Assembly: GCA_031446145.1 (NCBI GenBank)
Contig: CP132902.1
Location: 1 to 21,136 of the forward strand
DNA length: 21,136 nucleotides
Direction: 5' to 3'
Source of the DNA: Arsenophonus sp031446145
Lineage (GTDB): Bacteria; Pseudomonadota; Gammaproteobacteria; Enterobacterales; Enterobacteriaceae
Shown here: in pieces, positions 1-7,467 of the stretch
How the letters are laid out: the number at the start of each line of letters is the position of its first letter
Position numbering within the stretch: the first letter of the stretch is position 1
Program-made: the position numbers and the translations under genes
Notes under the pieces: generated by a model
Database searches by the model: none
Told to the model about the DNA's origin: nothing
Seen by the model: only the letters and a program-made list of their open reading frames with translations

Positions 1-124
1 CTGAATGCTTTTCACGGGGTAGCTGAATGCTTTTCACGGGGTAGCTGAATGCTTTTCACGGGGTAGCTGAATGCTTTTCACGGGGTAGCTGAATGCTTTT
101 CACGGGGTAGCTGAATGCTTTTCA
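1..124. repeat. 22-bp iteron array (left end of window)
   Basis: Five exact copies of a 22-bp unit start at 1, 23, 45, 67 and 89, followed by the first 14 bases of a sixth. The unit contains the core TGAATGCTTTTCACGGGG and is 50% G+C, in sharp contrast to its surroundings. All copies are identical. From memory, R6K gamma iterons are also 22 bp and contain TGAGAGCTTAGTACG, which lines up with this core at the TGA, GCTT and ACG positions. With a pi-like rep gene next to the same array at the other window end, these are most likely Rep-binding iterons of the plasmid origin. The block equals 21013-21136, so both are probably one array cut by linearisation, and the true copy number could exceed five. 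Confidence 0.9.
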
Positions 125-240
125 AAAAAAAAAAAACAAAAAAAAAAGAAACAAAATACATAAATAAATCATAAAGATACATTATTTTACAAAAAAATAT
201 TTCATTAAAAATAATCTTAATTTTTATCACCCCCCTTAAG
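125..240. other. A-tract and A+T-rich part of the origin
   Basis: Immediately after the last iteron comes an almost pure A stretch (about 125-165, interrupted by single C or G), then A+T-rich DNA ending in a run of six C at about 229-234. Phased A-tracts bend DNA and are common beside iterons. This is inferred to be part of the origin because it lies between the iterons and the 10-bp repeats. No gene is seen. Confidence 0.5.
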
Positions 241-270
241 TTTAAATAAGTTTAAATAAGTTTAAATAAG
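241..270. repeat. Three 10-bp A+T repeats, probable DNA-unwinding element
   Basis: TTTAAATAAG occurs three times head to tail with no spacer, preceded by CTTAAG and followed by the related TTTATAAACA. Short A+T direct repeats between iterons and a DnaA box are the usual melting element of iteron origins (compare the repeats of pSC101, P1 and R6K). The unwinding role is inferred from position and composition. Confidence 0.7.
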
Positions 271-290
271 TTTATAAACAAAAAAATACC

Positions 291-299
291 TGTGGATAA
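291..299 (-). promoter_or_regulatory. Perfect DnaA box
   Basis: TGTGGATAA on the plus strand is the reverse complement of the strict Escherichia coli DnaA box TTATCCACA. It sits 20 bp beyond the 10-bp A+T repeats and about 170 bp beyond the iterons, as expected for a host DnaA site in an R6K- or pSC101-like origin. Further on, at 322-334, the sequence matches the IHF consensus WATCAANNNNTTR at all but the last position. That second site is only suggestive in DNA this rich in A+T. Confidence 0.75.
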
Positions 300-353
300 C
301 TATTTTTATTTTTAAAAATATAATCAAATAATTTTATATTTGAGAGAGAGAGT

Positions 354-437
354 ATGCTGAACATAAAAAATTACAATTCATACATAAAAATAAACGATCT
401 AAAAAAAACAATATTGTTGCTAATAATAACTACTTAG
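354..437 (+). CDS. Possible 27-residue peptide (uncertain)
   Basis: An ATG follows a purine run, GAGAGAGAGAG at 342-352, that would act as a good ribosome-binding site in DNA where such sites are rare. The reading frame gives 27 residues ending in Ile-Leu-Leu-Leu-Ile-Ile-Thr-Thr before a TAG stop. The run of branched-chain residues and Thr resembles an attenuator leader peptide, but no biosynthetic operon follows: the next gene, hns, is about 790 bp away. I know of no homologue. It may be chance, and the binding-site-like run is the only real evidence. Confidence 0.2.
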   Translation: MLNIKNYNSYIKINDLKKTILLLIITT

Positions 438-1225
438 TAAAATCTTATTTTGTTAGATAATTTTTACAAAAACAGAATAGTAAAAACACAAATATTTTTA
501 TTACACAGAAATTTGTGCTCATAAAAAAATCATTAATAATTTTGCAAAACGCAAATTATTAAGAAATGAATTAAATATTATTTTTTCAAAGATAAAAATC
601 AAAAAAAATAAAGAATTTTCAAAATTGCTTCATCATTGAAAATAATAGTTAAATATATACTAATTTTTAACTAAAAAAAAATCTTATCAAAGAAATATTG
701 TAATTTTAAAAATTATGCGTTAAAATTTTAACTAAATTAAGTTTTTTTTATATAAAATAAAATGTATTTAATTATAAAAAACTTTAATTTTAAAAATTAA
801 TAAGTATGCATATTTGCAAAAAAATACTGACAAAAGATTACTAAAAAAAGAAAAATTTTATTTTAAAAATTACTTGATTTTTAAAATAAGCCAATGATAT
901 AAAACAATATTTATTTTAAGTTATTATTTATCTTAATAAATTTATCAATCAAATATATAAGAAAATTTATTATTTTTTAATTGATGTATTAAAAGAAACA
1001 TATAAAAAGATATAGAAAATTATTATTTACTATGCAATTACATTAAAAAATATTGATTATATTAAAAATTTAACAAATCATAGCACTAATATCAAATTAA
1101 AAAAAATAAAAAAAACAATACTGATAATTTAAAAAAACTAATGAAAAAACATAAAAATAATCTTTTATATTATTAATATAAGTATCAAATTGTATATAAA
1201 ATTCAATCATAAAAAGGAAAATAAT
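438..1225. other. A+T-rich non-coding stretch between origin and hns
   Basis: No gene, RNA gene or clear remnant is recognised. The only structure I can support is a hairpin at 533-562, with arms of 13 and 12 bases differing by one bulged T and a loop of five bases. Read on the minus strand it is followed by TGATTTTTTT, so it could terminate leftward transcription heading toward the origin. Confidence 0.5.
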
Positions 1226-1684
1226 ATGAATGAAATAACAAAACAATTAACAAAAGAAGCAGAATATAAAATTATATCAAAACATTTAAGCAGCATAACA
1301 ACATTAAGAAAATTTGCTCTAACAAAAAACTTTGATTGGCTTCAAGAAGTTAAAGATAAACTTGAAGCAATAATTGAAGAAAACAAAGATGCTTATGAAA
1401 AAGCAAAAAAAGAAGCTGAAAAAAAAGAAAAAAAACGTCTTGATTTAATCAAATTAATTGAAGACAATGGTTTTAACCTTCATTCTTTACTAGAACCTGT
1501 TATCACTAAAACAATCAACAAAAAGAAAAAAAACAATGTCAATACACGTAAACCGAAGTATAAATTTTTAGATGAAAATGGTGATATTCAAACTTGGTCA
1601 GGAAATGGAAAACCACCAACAAGATTACAAAAATTATTAAATAATGGAAATTCACTTGATAAATTTTTAATAAAAAATTATTAA
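1226..1684 (+). CDS. hns: H-NS/StpA-family nucleoid-associated protein
   Basis: The 152-residue product has the two-part H-NS layout. A charged, probably coiled-coil oligomerisation region spans about residues 20-95 and includes a Lys/Glu-rich helix at 57-75. A Lys-rich linker follows at 98-110. The C-terminal DNA-binding domain (108-152) reads KPKYKFLDENGD, then TWSGNGKPP at 123-131, then SLDKFLIKNY, matching the H-NS pattern KYxxxDENGxxxTWTGQGRTP...SLDDFLIK. The minor-groove hook QGR is NGK here. The start at 1226 is preferred over 1190 because AGGA lies 7 bases upstream and the added 12 residues have no H-NS counterpart. E. coli H-NS has 137 residues; the extra length is in the linker. H-NS proteins silence A+T-rich DNA, and R6K/IncX-type plasmids can carry their own copy. 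It may control this plasmid or the chromosome. Family call is firm; orthology to hns versus stpA is open. Confidence 0.93.
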   Translation: MNEITKQLTKEAEYKIISKHLSSITTLRKFALTKNFDWLQEVKDKLEAIIEENKDAYEKAKKEAEKKEKKRLDLIKLIEDNGFNLHSLLEPVITKTINKKKKNNVNTRKPKYKFLDENGDIQTWSGNGKPPTRLQKLLNNGNSLDKFLIKNY

Positions 1685-2308
1685 TTTAAAAAATGTTATT
1701 TAATATAATTAATATAAATTTTTAAAAAAACAAGTTTAATTTTATTACGAAATTATATTATTTAATAATTCCATATTATCTTTTAATGTATTCAAAAATT
1801 TTAATAAATATTCAGAAAAAATAATTTATTTTTATAATTATTTATAATATAAAAATGAAAATATAATTATTTATAATATAAAAATAAAAAAAACATAAAA
1901 CAAAACAAAAAAGTAAACATAAATATGTTTTTAAATAATTTTAAATAAAAAAATTACATGAATACAAGTAGATCTAATTTTTTAATAAACAAAAATTTTA
2001 CACGTTTGATTATTTATTTTTTTTCTTAAAACAAAAATAAATTTAATTATTCAAAATTTTATTACCTAATAACACAAAAACAATCTATAATATTAAATTT
2101 TTATAAACAAAAAATATTCAGCAATTACTTTTGCGTAAATATATTATTGAATATAAAAATCTTATTTAAAGATAAGAAAATAAAAAATTAAAAAACATAT
2201 TAAATGAAATATATTTAAATATTTTTAATATCAACACAAAAATTACAAAAATTTTCAAAAATATTTTGTAATTTTAAGTGAAATACTGTTAATAATGGCA
2301 GATAAAAA
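1685..2308. other. A+T-rich spacer between hns and yqhA
   Basis: No open frame or RNA gene is recognised. It contains a two-copy tandem repeat of 24 identical bases with a 29-base period (1833-1856 and 1862-1885). No clear terminator or promoter can be told from the background composition. Confidence 0.5.
1833..1885. repeat. Two-copy tandem repeat, 29-bp period
   Basis: A 24-base A+T-only string, starting TATAATTATTTATAATAT, occurs at 1833-1856 and again at 1862-1885, separated by GAAAA. It lies in the hns-yqhA spacer. It probably arose by replication slippage; no function is indicated. Confidence 0.6.
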
Positions 2309-2806
2309 ATGAAAAAGTTTATTGAAAAAATGATTTATATATCAAGATGGTTATTATTTCCCGTTTACATCGGTTTGTCATTTGGATTTATTTTACTTAC
2401 TTTAAAATTTTTTCAACAAATAATATCAGTTATTCCAGAACTTTTTACCATTTCTGAATCAGGATTAATATTAATAGTTTTATCTTTAATTGACATTGCA
2501 TTATTCGGTGGTCTTTTAGTTATGGTTATGTTTTCAGGTTATGAAAACTTTATTTTAAAAATGACAGTTGATGATACAAATCAAAAATTAAGTTGGATGG
2601 GAAAAATGGATGTTAATTCTATCAAAAATAAAGTTGCTTCATCTATTGTTGCTATATCCTCAGTGCATCTTTTGCGGCTTTTTATGGAAGCAGAAAAAGT
2701 CGATGACAACAAAATTATGTGGTGTGTTATTATTCATTTATCATTTGTAATTTCTGCATTTGGTATGACTTACATTGATCAAATGAGTAAAAATAACAAA
2801 AATTAA
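2309..2806 (+). CDS. yqhA: YqhA, UPF0114 inner-membrane protein
   Basis: The 165-residue product aligns end to end, from memory, with E. coli YqhA (164 residues). Shared blocks include SRWLL.PVY.GLS near residues 12-24, GGLLVMVMFSGYENF near 67-81, WMGKMD, IKNKVASSIVAISSVHLLR at about 104-122, and NK.MW.VIIHL near the C-terminus. Hydrophobic segments near residues 11-35, 50-75, 105-125 and 138-158 suggest four membrane helices. The biochemical function is not established. The gene stands alone, with about 500 bp of non-coding DNA before it and 900 bp after, and no obvious ribosome-binding site. To my knowledge yqhA also occurs on leucine plasmids of the aphid symbiont Buchnera, so plasmid carriage in an insect symbiont has a precedent. 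Identity is firm; role unknown. Confidence 0.95.
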   Translation: MKKFIEKMIYISRWLLFPVYIGLSFGFILLTLKFFQQIISVIPELFTISESGLILIVLSLIDIALFGGLLVMVMFSGYENFILKMTVDDTNQKLSWMGKMDVNSIKNKVASSIVAISSVHLLRLFMEAEKVDDNKIMWCVIIHLSFVISAFGMTYIDQMSKNNKN

Positions 2807-3702
2807 ATTTTAAAAAAATATAACATATCTAAAATGCACAAAAAAAAATATTTGCTTTTTTATAATTTAAAACAACATATATATCAGTTATAATACAAAA
2901 ATAATATTCTTATTTCATATAATATTACCAGTCTTTTTAATCAAAAAATCATATTTTAATGATTTAAAAAATAATAACATGACACACATTAACACAATTC
3001 ATAGAGTTATTAACTAAATCGGTGGTTATGCCTGTGGAAAACAACAGATTATAATGACTGTAACGTTTGATAAATATAACTCTTCATAAATTGGTTGATA
3101 TTTATACAAAATATTTTAAATAATCAAAATTCAAAATAATTGATTGTTATTATAGTATATGAAAAATAGTAGTTTCAAAATAGCGTATAGATTATATTTT
3201 TTTTCAAAAAACATCCATGAATTAAAATTCATGTATTATATTATTTATACTTATATGCATAAGTTAATTATCAAAATAGTTTCTTATAAAGATTTTTTTG
3301 ATTAAATTTTTTATTTTTTTATTTTTGATCTTAAAAAAATAAAATATCTTATTCTGTGTTTTTTTAAAAAAATATAAAATATTATAAGTTGTTTACTTAT
3401 TGATTTTTTTATGTTAAATAATAAATAAGAAAACTAAAATTATTCAATAATTTATATAACATTTATCATCATTAAAATATTTAGAATTCATTATATTAAA
3501 ATCTAAAAAAATATAAATATTATTTATATACATTATAAAAAATATTTAATTAATTTTTTTTAAAAAAAAAGATCATATTTGTTTATGCAATAAAATATCT
3601 AAAAAAATGATTATATAAATAATTAATCTATAAAATATTTTTAAAGTTTATTTTAAAACACATTCGTATTTATTGATTTTAATGAATTAAAAGAAAATTT
3701 TT
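2807..3702. other. Spacer between yqhA and panB with a more complex island
   Basis: Most of this stretch is featureless A+T-rich DNA with no gene remnant recognised. The exception is about 2978-3100, which has visibly higher complexity and G+C and is listed separately. The panB promoter must lie near the right end, but candidate TATAAT-like strings are too common here to choose one. Confidence 0.5.
2999..3090. other. Non-coding island with near-consensus DnaA box and inverted repeat
   Basis: AGAGTTAT at 3003-3010 is repeated inverted as ATAACTCT at 3076-3083. Between them lies TGTGGAAAA at 3033-3041, one base from the strict DnaA box when read on the minus strand, and an unusually G-containing segment CGGTGGTTATGCC at 3020-3032. 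No long open frame covers it. Surviving sequence complexity in a decayed spacer suggests a constrained site, such as a secondary origin, a resolution or partition site, or a promoter/operator. The function is not identified. Confidence 0.35.
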
Positions 3703-4500
3703 ATGAAAATTACTACTATTTCTGACTTAAAAAAATGGAAACAAAAAAAACAAAAATTTGCTGCAATTACAGCTTATGATGCTACGTTTGCTAAACTATT
3801 TTATGAACAAGGTATTCACGTAATTTTAGTAGGTGATTCTTTAGGAATGACAATTCAAGGTCATAATTCTACATTACCAGTTACGATAAAAGATATGATT
3901 TATCATACATCTTGTGTAAGACGCGGTGCACCATCTTGCTTATTGTTGGCTGATCTTCCATTTATGAGTTATGCTACAGAAGCTGAAACATTTAATAATT
4001 CAGCTGCACTAATGCGGGTTGGTGCTAATATGATAAAACTTGAAGGTGGTGATTTATGGGTTATTAATACTGTAAAAGAATTAACACAAAGATCAATACC
4101 AGTATGTAGTCATCTTGGTTTAACACCACAATCTATTAATATTTTTGGTGGTTATAAAATTCAAGGACGAGATCAAATTTCATCAGAAAAATTATTAAAT
4201 AGTGCACTATCATTAGAATCTGCCGGGTCACAATTATTAGTATTGGAATGTGTATCTGTCGATTTAGCAAAAAGTATTACTAATGCACTTACTATCCCAG
4301 TTATTGGAATTGGGGCCGGAAATGTAACAGATGGTCAAATTTTAGTAATGCAAGATGTATTAGGAGTTACAGGTGAGAATACACCTTCTTTTGCTAAGAA
4401 TTTTTTGACTAAAGGTGCAAATATTCAAGATGCAATTCGTCACTATGTTGATGATGTAAAATCTTCTCAGTTTCCTTCTTCTGAACATACTTTTTACTAA
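3703..4500 (+). CDS. panB: 3-methyl-2-oxobutanoate hydroxymethyltransferase (PanB)
   Basis: PanB transfers a hydroxymethyl group from 5,10-methylene-tetrahydrofolate to 2-ketoisovalerate to make ketopantoate, the first committed step of pantothenate (vitamin B5) synthesis, in the cytoplasm. The 265 residues match the family length (E. coli 264). Metal-binding Asp45 (in VGDSLG) and Asp84 (in LLADLPF) are present, as are Lys112 and Glu114 (in IKLEGG) and Glu182, the equivalent of catalytic Glu181 (in LVLECV). The blocks HLGLTPQS.N.FGGYK and PVIGIGAGNVTDGQILV are intact. It opens a panB-panC-panE run with 23 bp to panC. The substrate 2-ketoisovalerate must come from valine metabolism encoded elsewhere. 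Nothing suggests decay. Confidence 0.98.
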   Translation: MKITTISDLKKWKQKKQKFAAITAYDATFAKLFYEQGIHVILVGDSLGMTIQGHNSTLPVTIKDMIYHTSCVRRGAPSCLLLADLPFMSYATEAETFNNSAALMRVGANMIKLEGGDLWVINTVKELTQRSIPVCSHLGLTPQSINIFGGYKIQGRDQISSEKLLNSALSLESAGSQLLVLECVSVDLAKSITNALTIPVIGIGAGNVTDGQILVMQDVLGVTGENTPSFAKNFLTKGANIQDAIRHYVDDVKSSQFPSSEHTFY

Positions 4501-4523
4501 GTCAAAATGGAATATCAAATAGG

Positions 4524-5396
4524 ATGTTTATTGTAAAATCATTATTAGTATTACGCAAAAAAATAAAAAAATATCATCAACAACAGAAAACTATTGCTTT
4601 TATACCTACTATGGGGAATTTGCATAAAGGTCATATGGAACTAATAAATGTTGGAAGTTTACAAGCTGATATTGTTGTGGTAAGTATATTTATTAATCCT
4701 ATTCAATTTGATAACAAAGAAGATCTAAAGCAATACCCAAGAACTATTTATGAAGATTGTGAACAATTAAAAAAACATAAAGTACATATCGTTTTTGTAC
4801 CTAATGAATCTTCAATCTATCGTAATAAAATTGACAGACAAACAATAGTTGATGTACCTTACCACTCTTCTGTTTTAGAAGGTGAAACTCGTCCTGGGCA
4901 TTTTCGTGGTGTCGCTACTATTATTTGCAAATTTTTTAATTTAATACAACCACATATAGCGTGTTTTGGTGAAAAAGATTTTCAACAGCTATTGCTTATT
5001 CGTCAGCTAGTTTCAGATATGAATTATGACATCAAAATTATTAGTGTACCTACAGTTCGTGATAATGACGGTTTAGCATTAAGTTCACGTAATAATCATT
5101 TAACATGTGAAGAACGTCAACGAGCAAGAAATATTTACAAAATTTTAAAAAAAATAAAAACACAACTACTACTTGGCAATCGTAGAATAACCAATTTGCT
5201 AAGAACAGCAGAAAAACAATTTTTAGAATCGGGGATACAACCAGATATATTAGCTATACGCGATGCATATACTTTGAAACCAATAAAGTTTAATAGCAAA
5301 AAAGCAGTTTTATTATTTTCTGGATGGTTAGGTAAAACCAGATTAATTGATAATATGCAAGTAAATCTTCTTGAAAAAAAAGATCATATTTTATAA
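4524..5396 (+). CDS. panC: Pantothenate synthetase (PanC)
   Basis: PanC joins pantoate and beta-alanine with ATP, via pantoyl-adenylate, to give pantothenate. The 290 residues (E. coli 283) contain the nucleotidyltransferase HxGH motif in PTMGNLHKGH (His34, His37), SIFINPIQF at about 54-62, LEGETRPGHFRGV at 118-130, FGEKDFQQL at 148-156 with Lys151, and the KMSKS-like LALSSRN at 184-190. WLGKTRLIDN near the C-terminus is typical. The start aligns with that of E. coli PanC, although the only Shine-Dalgarno-like bases (AGG) sit almost against the ATG. It follows panB by 23 bp and precedes panE by 82 bp, so co-transcription is likely. Catalytic residues look complete. Confidence 0.98.
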   Translation: MFIVKSLLVLRKKIKKYHQQQKTIAFIPTMGNLHKGHMELINVGSLQADIVVVSIFINPIQFDNKEDLKQYPRTIYEDCEQLKKHKVHIVFVPNESSIYRNKIDRQTIVDVPYHSSVLEGETRPGHFRGVATIICKFFNLIQPHIACFGEKDFQQLLLIRQLVSDMNYDIKIISVPTVRDNDGLALSSRNNHLTCEERQRARNIYKILKKIKTQLLLGNRRITNLLRTAEKQFLESGIQPDILAIRDAYTLKPIKFNSKKAVLLFSGWLGKTRLIDNMQVNLLEKKDHIL

Positions 5397-5430
5397 TTTT
5401 ATTTTTTTAATAGAAGAAAACGAGGTTAGT

Positions 5431-5469
5431 ATGATTACTTTTTATAAAAAAATATTTTACAATAATTAA
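5431..5469 (+). CDS. 12-codon mini-ORF ahead of panE (uncertain)
   Basis: ATG at 5431 follows GAGG at 5422-5425 with 5-base spacing, one of the best ribosome-binding sites in the window, yet the frame stops with TAA after 12 codons. panE starts 9 bases later in the same frame and has no Shine-Dalgarno of its own. The mini-ORF may load ribosomes for panE by translational coupling, or be a remnant of an older start region. No homologue is known for the peptide. Confidence 0.3.
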   Translation: MITFYKKIFYNN

Positions 5470-5478
5470 AAGTTAATC

Positions 5479-6387
5479 ATGAAAATTACTGTTCTAGGTT
5501 GTGGTGCATTAGGACAAATATGGCTTAATGCATTATTTAAAAAAAAACATGACGTTCAAGGATGGTTACGTGATTCAAAATCTTCATGTAACGTCAGTAT
5601 TTGTTCTGCTAACAAAATATACAAGTTTCAATTACCTGCAAACAATATTACACATCTAAAAAATAGCAAATTATTGCTAGTTACATTGAAAGCATGGCAA
5701 ATATCTGATGCGATACGTATATTGCTTCCTAAACTTAGATCTGATTGTTATATTTTATTACTTCATAATGGATTAGGTGTTAAAGAAGAATTACCTTATA
5801 TAAGGCAACCATTATTAATCGGTACAACAACTCATGCTGCAACTTTACAAAACAAAAAAGTACATCACATTTATACTGGGAGTACCCATATTGGACCAGT
5901 GAATATAAAAGAAAAATCTAATACTATAATAAGTACAATATTAGATAACGCATTACCAAAAGTAATATGGCACGATGATATAATGATTTCTAGTTGGATA
6001 AAACTAGCAGCTAACTGCGTAATTAACCCACTAAGTGTACTTTATGAATGTTGTAATGGCAAATTAATCCAATACTCCAATCACATTGAACATATTTGTC
6101 GTGAAATCGCTATTGTAATGAATTTAAAAGGCTATCAAACTAACCACAAAAGTTTACAACTGTATGTAGAAAAAATTATTAACAATACTAAAAATAATAT
6201 TTCTTCAATGCTTCAAGATATACGTGCTCAGCGTCGTACAGAAATTGATTATATTAATGGTTATGTAATCAGATGTGCAAAAAAATATAACATAGATTTA
6301 AAAGAAAATTGCCGACTGTTTCATATGATAAAAAATAAAGAAAATACTGCAAATCTAAAAAAAAATAACGGTTTTTTAAAAAATTAA
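5479..6387 (+). CDS. panE: 2-dehydropantoate 2-reductase (PanE)
   Basis: PanE reduces ketopantoate to pantoate with NADPH, linking PanB to PanC. The 302 residues (E. coli 303) begin with the dinucleotide-binding sequence MKITVLGCGALGQ (GxGxxG at residues 7-12). Further matches are LLVTLKAWQ.SDA at 66-78, LLHNGLG near 94-100, GTTTHAA at 115-121, and KLAANCVINPL at 175-185, where Lys175 is the equivalent of catalytic Lys176. SSMLQDIRAQRRTEIDYING carries Glu255, the equivalent of Glu256. The start at 5479 matches the E. coli start. All catalytic positions are intact. IlvC can replace PanE in some bacteria, so its retention suggests IlvC is missing or insufficient, or that this is a dedicated provisioning module. 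Confidence 0.97.
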   Translation: MKITVLGCGALGQIWLNALFKKKHDVQGWLRDSKSSCNVSICSANKIYKFQLPANNITHLKNSKLLLVTLKAWQISDAIRILLPKLRSDCYILLLHNGLGVKEELPYIRQPLLIGTTTHAATLQNKKVHHIYTGSTHIGPVNIKEKSNTIISTILDNALPKVIWHDDIMISSWIKLAANCVINPLSVLYECCNGKLIQYSNHIEHICREIAIVMNLKGYQTNHKSLQLYVEKIINNTKNNISSMLQDIRAQRRTEIDYINGYVIRCAKKYNIDLKENCRLFHMIKNKENTANLKKNNGFLKN

Positions 6388-7467
6388 GATTTTTGATACA
6401 ACAATAAAAAATAAAAAACATGCTCTTCTAATTTTTTATGCAGACATTTCTTTTTTTTTATTTTTTTAAAAAATACTAATTTTGCTAATACATGTAATCA
6501 ATAAAAATTTAAAATCATAAAAAAAAGAAAAAATATTAAATATTTTTTTATATTACTTTAATATATAAAAAATAAATTTTATTAATTATCAAAATTTTAA
6601 TAAAACAATCAAACAGAAAAATAATATTTTATGATAATTCATTATTAAAACTTTAATAATGGTAAATTATGTCATTAATGAAATTTCAATTTATTTCTAA
6701 AATATTTTATCTATTATAAATAATTATATATAATTATTTTGTTGTTATTTTTAAATATTAATTCAATATTAATATGCATTGAATTTTAAAAAAAATAATT
6801 TTAATTTTCTATAAATAAAAATATAGATTTTGTATATCAAATAATATCGCATAATACCAATTATTTATAAATATTTTCTTTTTTATAAAAAACTATTCTT
6901 TTAATTTTTAAAAGTAATTTAAATATATAAGGATTTTCTATATTTTAACTATTTTCTTAAAATAACTATTTTAATAATAGAATTTAGTTATTTTTAATTA
7001 ATAAATTATTTTTCGATTTTTAAAAAAATTATAAAAAATACATTTAATATGTAATATTGATATTAAAGTATTTTTTAAAAAATAATTATTAATAATTATC
7101 AATATATGTACAAATCAATATTTTGAAAGTATATATAGTATATTAAATATAACATTTTATTTTTTAATGATTACTTTATTTATATCATCTTTATTCTAAT
7201 AAATAAAATATAAATAAAAATATAATTTATTTCTAAGATATACAATGATTTTACATATAAAAATATTCTATCAGAAAAATATTTTTGCAAATATATTACT
7301 TAGTATATATTTATTGTATTAATATTATTAAAGAAAATCTTTTAATTACTGTATTTAATTAATATTAATAATTTATTAAACTCTATAATAAATATGTATT
7401 TTTTTTAAAAAAGAAAAAAATAAAAATTTTAATGTCAAAAAAGATATTTTGATGGATATTAAAAATT
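6388..7467. other. 1.08-kb A+T-rich spacer between pan genes and the biosynthetic cluster
   Basis: No gene, RNA gene or clear pseudogene is recognised. It is nearly all A and T with short runs and imperfect palindromes expected from composition. It separates the vitamin module from the cluster at 7468-14844, so the promoter of that cluster should lie near its right end, but none can be chosen with confidence. Confidence 0.5.

Noticed and set aside
1..124. CRISPR array
   Set aside because: The 22-bp units are joined head to tail with no spacers, and no cas gene is present. They fit iterons.
1190..1225. Upstream start for the H-NS gene
   Set aside because: The extra 12 residues are unlike H-NS, and the Shine-Dalgarno AGGA is correctly placed for 1226.
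3003..3018. Tus-binding ter site (TTAACTAAA resembles the ter 3' half)
   Set aside because: The core GTTGTAACTA is broken at the key G and by spacing, so the match is no better than chance in this composition.
5431..5469. Remnant of panD
   Set aside because: The 12 residues show no similarity to the PanD N-terminus or its processing site.
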